A DNA stretch of 7,273 bases, from positions 7,839-15,111 of the forward strand of contig HF991971.1 in NCBI GenBank assembly GCA_000433135.1, written 5' to 3'. The notes under the pieces were generated by a model. The model was given only the letters and a program-made list of their open reading frames with translations, was not told the DNA's origin and ran no database searches. Made by a program: the position numbers and the translations under genes. Position 1 is the stretch's first letter, and the number at the start of each line of letters is the position of its first letter. The DNA is from Clostridium sp. CAG:921. GTDB taxonomy: Bacteria > Bacillota > Clostridia > TANB77 > CAG-465. Shown piece after piece: positions 5,281 through 7,273 of this stretch.

Positions 5281-5303
5281 TAACTATTTAAATTTAGCTT
5301 TTT
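5258..5303. terminator. Bidirectional intrinsic terminator between converging genes
   Basis: AAAAAGCTAAATTTAAA (5258-5274) and its exact reverse complement (5287-5303) form a perfect 17-bp stem with a 12-base loop. A-runs on one arm and T-runs on the other give a U-tract in both directions, so it can end both the PF06541 gene and the converging NUDIX gene. The left arm encodes the last codons (KAKFK) of the PF06541 protein and its TAA lies in the loop. Confidence 0.85.
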
Positions 5304-5327
5304 AGTTTGATGTATACTAAAATAATA

Positions 5328-5780
5328 TTACAATATTACAATGTTACTTTTATCATCAAAAAAAAGTTCATTTGTATTGCTATCTGTAAAAATTTGCAAA
5401 GTATCAATAAAAGTTGATGCTGTATTAAGATTTTCTAATTCTTCTTTTGATACCCAAAAATTTTTTCCTTCATTGCTTTTTGGAATAAGTTCACCGCAAA
5501 AATCTGATGTTTTATAAAGAAAAACTATATATCTTTTTGAATTATTTTCAAAGCACCAATCCTTAACACCACAAAGCTTAACGTTTTTTATAGTTAAACC
5601 AGTTTCTTCTTTAACCTCACGGATAACACTTTCTGTAAGCGATTCTCCAGGCTCAACATGTCCACCTGGAAATGCTATACCACTCCAATTTTTATCAACT
5701 CTTTGCTGTACCAAAACCCTGCCTATTTCATCTTCCACCATACACATATTAGTTAAGACACAACTACTATTTCTTTCCAT
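5328..5780 (-). CDS. NUDIX hydrolase (MutT/8-oxo-dGTP diphosphatase-like)
   Basis: The protein has 150 residues. The Nudix box GX5EX7REUXEEXGU is complete at 40-62 (G40, E46, R54-E55, E58-E59, G61), with the usual [11 protein letters not shown] lead-in. The Glu residues bind magnesium and the fold hydrolyses nucleoside diphosphates linked to another group. The N-terminal [12 protein letters not shown] and the [18 protein letters not shown] stretch resemble the clostridial and bacillar 8-oxo-dGTP diphosphatase-like group, but NUDIX substrates cannot be told from sequence. The frame opens at ATG 5822, but the ATG at 5778-5780 has AAGGAGA (5784-5790) and gives the usual family N-terminus. It lies 57 bases after the unknown gene at 5838-6431 and has no promoter of its own that I can see, so it is likely co-transcribed with that gene. 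Confidence 0.88.
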   Translation of the reverse strand: MERNSSCVLTNMCMVEDEIGRVLVQQRVDKNWSGIAFPGGHVEPGESLTESVIREVKEETGLTIKNVKLCGVKDWCFENNSKRYIVFLYKTSDFCGELIPKSNEGKNFWVSKEELENLNTASTFIDTLQIFTDSNTNELFFDDKSNIVIL

Positions 5781-5798
5781 AATTCTCCTTTTTACCAA

Positions 5799-5832
5799 AA
5801 GTAGGTAAGTGAAACTAAACACCTACCTACTT
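5799..5832 (-). other. Strong intercistronic hairpin between the unknown gene and the NUDIX gene
   Basis: On the minus strand AAGTAGGTAGGTG pairs with CACTTACCTACTT over 13 bp (one G-U) around an 8-base loop. It begins 5 bases after the stop at 5838 and is followed by only four T before the ribosome-binding site of the NUDIX gene. The short T-run suggests a weak or partial terminator, or an RNA-stabilising or processing element, that lowers NUDIX expression relative to the first gene. Confidence 0.65.
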
Positions 5833-5837
5833 AGCTA

Positions 5838-6431
5838 TTAATTTTCTTTTCTAGTTACTAATATCGTAAAATCACCAAGTTCATCTTTTTCAATAAAGCT
5901 AACGTGATACTTACTACTGTCAATTTCAACTAAAGCTTGTGCAGAAAAGCCATACATCACAGCAGATTTTCCATCTAAGGAAGCCTCTTTAAAGTTTACA
6001 TCAAAAGCTTCCATTTTCTGACGCTGAATCATATCATGAATTTTAGGCTTTATAACATTATTGTACAGTTTGCTTGCCTCTCTTACTGTAGTTGTAGTAG
6101 GAACTTTACCAGTATATTCCTCACTTATTAAAACAAATTGTCCGTTTTCCAAAAGCTCGTAAACTGGTGCCGTGGCCTCTACAAAATCGTAGAAATCTTT
6201 ATTGTAGATAAGTAGTCTTGTGTCAAACTCTTCAATGATTGCTCCTATTTTTTCACTTTCAACTACTTCCTCTACATATTTTCTAAAGTGACTGCTTATA
6301 CCTTCTGGTAAGAAGCCTTCTTTTTTGACATCATATGCCTTAACATAAGCATACGACTCACCGTACTCAAGCCGCCAAAATGAAAAAGGAATTATATCAT
6401 TTTCCCTAAACCTAAGCAAATTATCACTCAT
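5838..6431 (-). CDS. Unrecognised soluble protein, first gene of a pair with a NUDIX hydrolase
   Basis: I do not recognise this 197-residue protein. It has no signal peptide or membrane helix and looks like a globular cytoplasmic protein of mixed alpha/beta character. The N-terminal half has aromatic-rich strands (IPFSFWRLEYGESYAYVKAY). The middle has a Thr-rich turn (VPTTTTVREASKLY) followed by a helix, and the C-terminal part alternates like a beta sheet (SAVMYGFSAQALVEIDSS, KYHVSFIEKDELGDFTILV). No catalytic motif stands out. The ATG at 6429-6431 has AAGGAGGATG upstream and a strong extended -10 promoter at 6488-6516. The NUDIX gene follows 57 bases later across a hairpin, so the two are probably one transcript, but this does not identify the role. 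Confidence 0.85.
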   Translation of the reverse strand: MSDNLLRFRENDIIPFSFWRLEYGESYAYVKAYDVKKEGFLPEGISSHFRKYVEEVVESEKIGAIIEEFDTRLLIYNKDFYDFVEATAPVYELLENGQFVLISEEYTGKVPTTTTVREASKLYNNVIKPKIHDMIQRQKMEAFDVNFKEASLDGKSAVMYGFSAQALVEIDSSKYHVSFIEKDELGDFTILVTRKEN

Positions 6432-6487
6432 GCTTACATCCTCCTTTTTAAATTTAAAAATTATACATTATCTTTTCGATAACATGT

Positions 6488-6516
6488 ATTATATCACCAA
6501 TAAAGCAAGATGTAAA
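6488..6516 (-). promoter_or_regulatory. Strong extended -10 promoter of the unknown gene-NUDIX pair
   Basis: On the minus strand TTTACA (6511-6516), a 17-base spacer and a perfect TATAAT (6488-6493) preceded by TGA form an extended -10 promoter. Transcription would start near 6481, leaving a leader of about 50 bases that contains a small TTATC-GAAAA-GATAA hairpin near 6467-6481. Confidence 0.75.
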
Positions 6517-6598
6517 GCAAATAATAATATACCTCTATAAATTATATAAATTCAGTAGTTAAAACATTGATAAAACTAGTTTCTAATAAAAAATACAA

Positions 6599-6970
6599 TT
6601 ATCTGTTAATTCCTATTAATATCTTGTTTATTTCTTTACTCTTTTTTAGACTTTTAAAATAATTTGAAGTACCAATAAAAACATTATATACAAATGTTAT
6701 GATTCCTCTAAACACTATAACTGATAAAATTGAAAATACAAATATTGCTATAAGCCATATTACTCTTGTAATTATAAATGATGCTAGTGAGCCATCATCA
6801 AGGCCTAAACTGTGAGTTAACATATTAGTTGCATCAATAAAACTACTAGCTTTACTTATATTAATATTATTGTTATAATCCACAATACAAATTGTGCTTG
6901 CATATACACTATTAAAAATCCACGTACAATACAACAAAACTACTACAACAATTACCACATTTTTTCTCAT
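6599..6970 (-). CDS. Small exported or membrane-anchored protein of unknown function
   Basis: The protein has 123 residues and I do not recognise it. Residues 1-24 are a typical signal peptide (MRKN, hydrophobic VVIVVVVLLY core, cleavage likely after SVYA). Residues 25-63 are a small polar region with two Cys in or near the signal (15, 28) and several Asn. Residues 66-99 are a long hydrophobic stretch (one or two helices) followed by a Lys-rich end (FKSLKKSKEINK). The mature form would be a short outside segment, a membrane anchor and a cytoplasmic basic tail. The frame opens at ATG 6997, but the ATG at 6968-6970 has GGAGGA (6975-6980) upstream and starts the signal peptide exactly. A promoter lies at 7009-7037. 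I saw no convincing terminator after its stop. Confidence 0.75.
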   Translation of the reverse strand: MRKNVVIVVVVLLYCTWIFNSVYASTICIVDYNNNINISKASSFIDATNMLTHSLGLDDGSLASFIITRVIWLIAIFVFSILSVIVFRGIITFVYNVFIGTSNYFKSLKKSKEINKILIGINR

Positions 6971-7008
6971 ATAATCCTCCATTAAAAGTATATACATTTA
7001 TGTTAAGT

Positions 7009-7037
7009 ATTATATCATTTGATTTTAATAATTTCAA
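7009..7037 (-). promoter_or_regulatory. Extended -10 promoter of the small exported protein gene
   Basis: On the minus strand TTGAAA (7032-7037), a 17-base spacer and TATAAT (7009-7014) preceded by TGA. Transcription would start near 7002, about 30 bases before the ATG at 6970. Confidence 0.75.
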
Positions 7038-7045
7038 GTAATATA

Positions 7046-7082
7046 TAAAAAATAATAATCTCAATACAATAATTGAGATTAT
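7046..7082 (-). terminator. Intrinsic terminator of the right-edge gene
   Basis: On the minus strand a perfect 11-bp stem (7072-7082 with 7055-7065) closes a 6-base loop and is followed by a T-rich tail (TTATTTTTT) opposite about 7046-7054. It starts 25 bases after the stop at 7108. The other strand lacks a T-run, so it acts in one direction. Confidence 0.8.
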
Positions 7083-7107
7083 CTTAATACTAGAAATATA
7101 AATTTTA

Positions 7108-7273
7108 TTATATTTCTTCTCTATTATCTTTAGAATCTATTGATTTCTGTAATGCTGCTTGAACTGCTGCTTTTATTGCGCTTTGGTCTGCATAACCTCC
7201 CCAGAAACCACTTCCTTGATCTAGTTGTCCTCCAGACCATCCACCTGGGAATCTTTCATTTAGCATTTGAATT
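7108..7273 (-). CDS. C-terminal end of a Gly/Trp-rich protein (cut by window edge)
   Basis: The last 54 residues of a minus-strand gene are present. The visible part starts with a Gly/Trp-rich segment (RFPGGWSGGQLDQGSGFWGG), followed by a helical Ala/Gln-rich stretch (SAIKAAVQAALQKS) and a charged end (SKDNREEI). I do not recognise it. An internal ATG at 7264-7266 has no ribosome-binding site in view, so I treat the gene as continuing off the right edge. A good terminator follows the stop, which supports a real gene end. Confidence 0.6.
   Translation of the reverse strand, partial: IQMLNERFPGGWSGGQLDQGSGFWGGYADQSAIKAAVQAALQKSIDSKDNREEI

Overview
The window is very AT-rich DNA with strong GGAGG-type ribosome-binding sites, textbook sigma-A promoters and intrinsic terminators. 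It reads as a chromosomal segment of a low-G+C Bacillota, most likely class Clostridia. The clostridial placement is an inference from base composition, gene style and protein families (M15 plus PG_binding_1 hydrolase, PF06541 membrane proteins, NUDIX). No tRNA, rRNA, transposase, integrase or CRISPR array was seen.

Layout from left to right. (1) The N-terminal part of a Bax-inhibitor-1/YccA-type membrane protein runs off the left edge on the minus strand. (2) An unrecognised 351-residue coiled-coil protein is on the minus strand. (3) A 567-bp gene-poor region holds a short plus-strand transcription unit (promoter about 1756-1784, terminator 1990-2023). It could encode a 29-residue hydrophobic peptide inside a strongly folded RNA that masks its own ribosome-binding site, an architecture like a type I toxin mRNA. 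(4) A signal-less M15/PG_binding_1 cell-wall hydrolase converges on that unit. (5) An operon on the minus strand encodes a PF06541 ('CmpB-like') membrane protein and an HdeD/DUF308 membrane protein, from a perfect TTGACA-N17-TATAAT promoter to a clear terminator. (6) Divergent from it on the plus strand is a second PF06541 paralogue. Its true start is probably a TTG at 4492, because a strong promoter lies inside the longer reading frame; a 24-bp palindrome sits just upstream. (7) A minus-strand pair follows: an unknown 197-residue protein, then a NUDIX hydrolase, separated by a strong hairpin. (8) A small exported or membrane-anchored protein is on the minus strand. (9) The C-terminus of a Gly/Trp-rich protein runs off the right edge, followed by its terminator.

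Most of the window is ordinary membrane, envelope and housekeeping genes in small units, nearly all with their own promoter. The part most likely to be undescribed is the folded small transcript at about 1791-2023. Next are the two divergent PF06541 paralogues with matching cytoplasmic tails, and the unrecognised proteins at 417-1472 and 5838-6431.

Several starts were corrected from ribosome-binding-site evidence: 3362 instead of 3374, 4194 instead of 4212, 4492 instead of 4426, 5780 instead of 5822, and 6970 instead of 6997.
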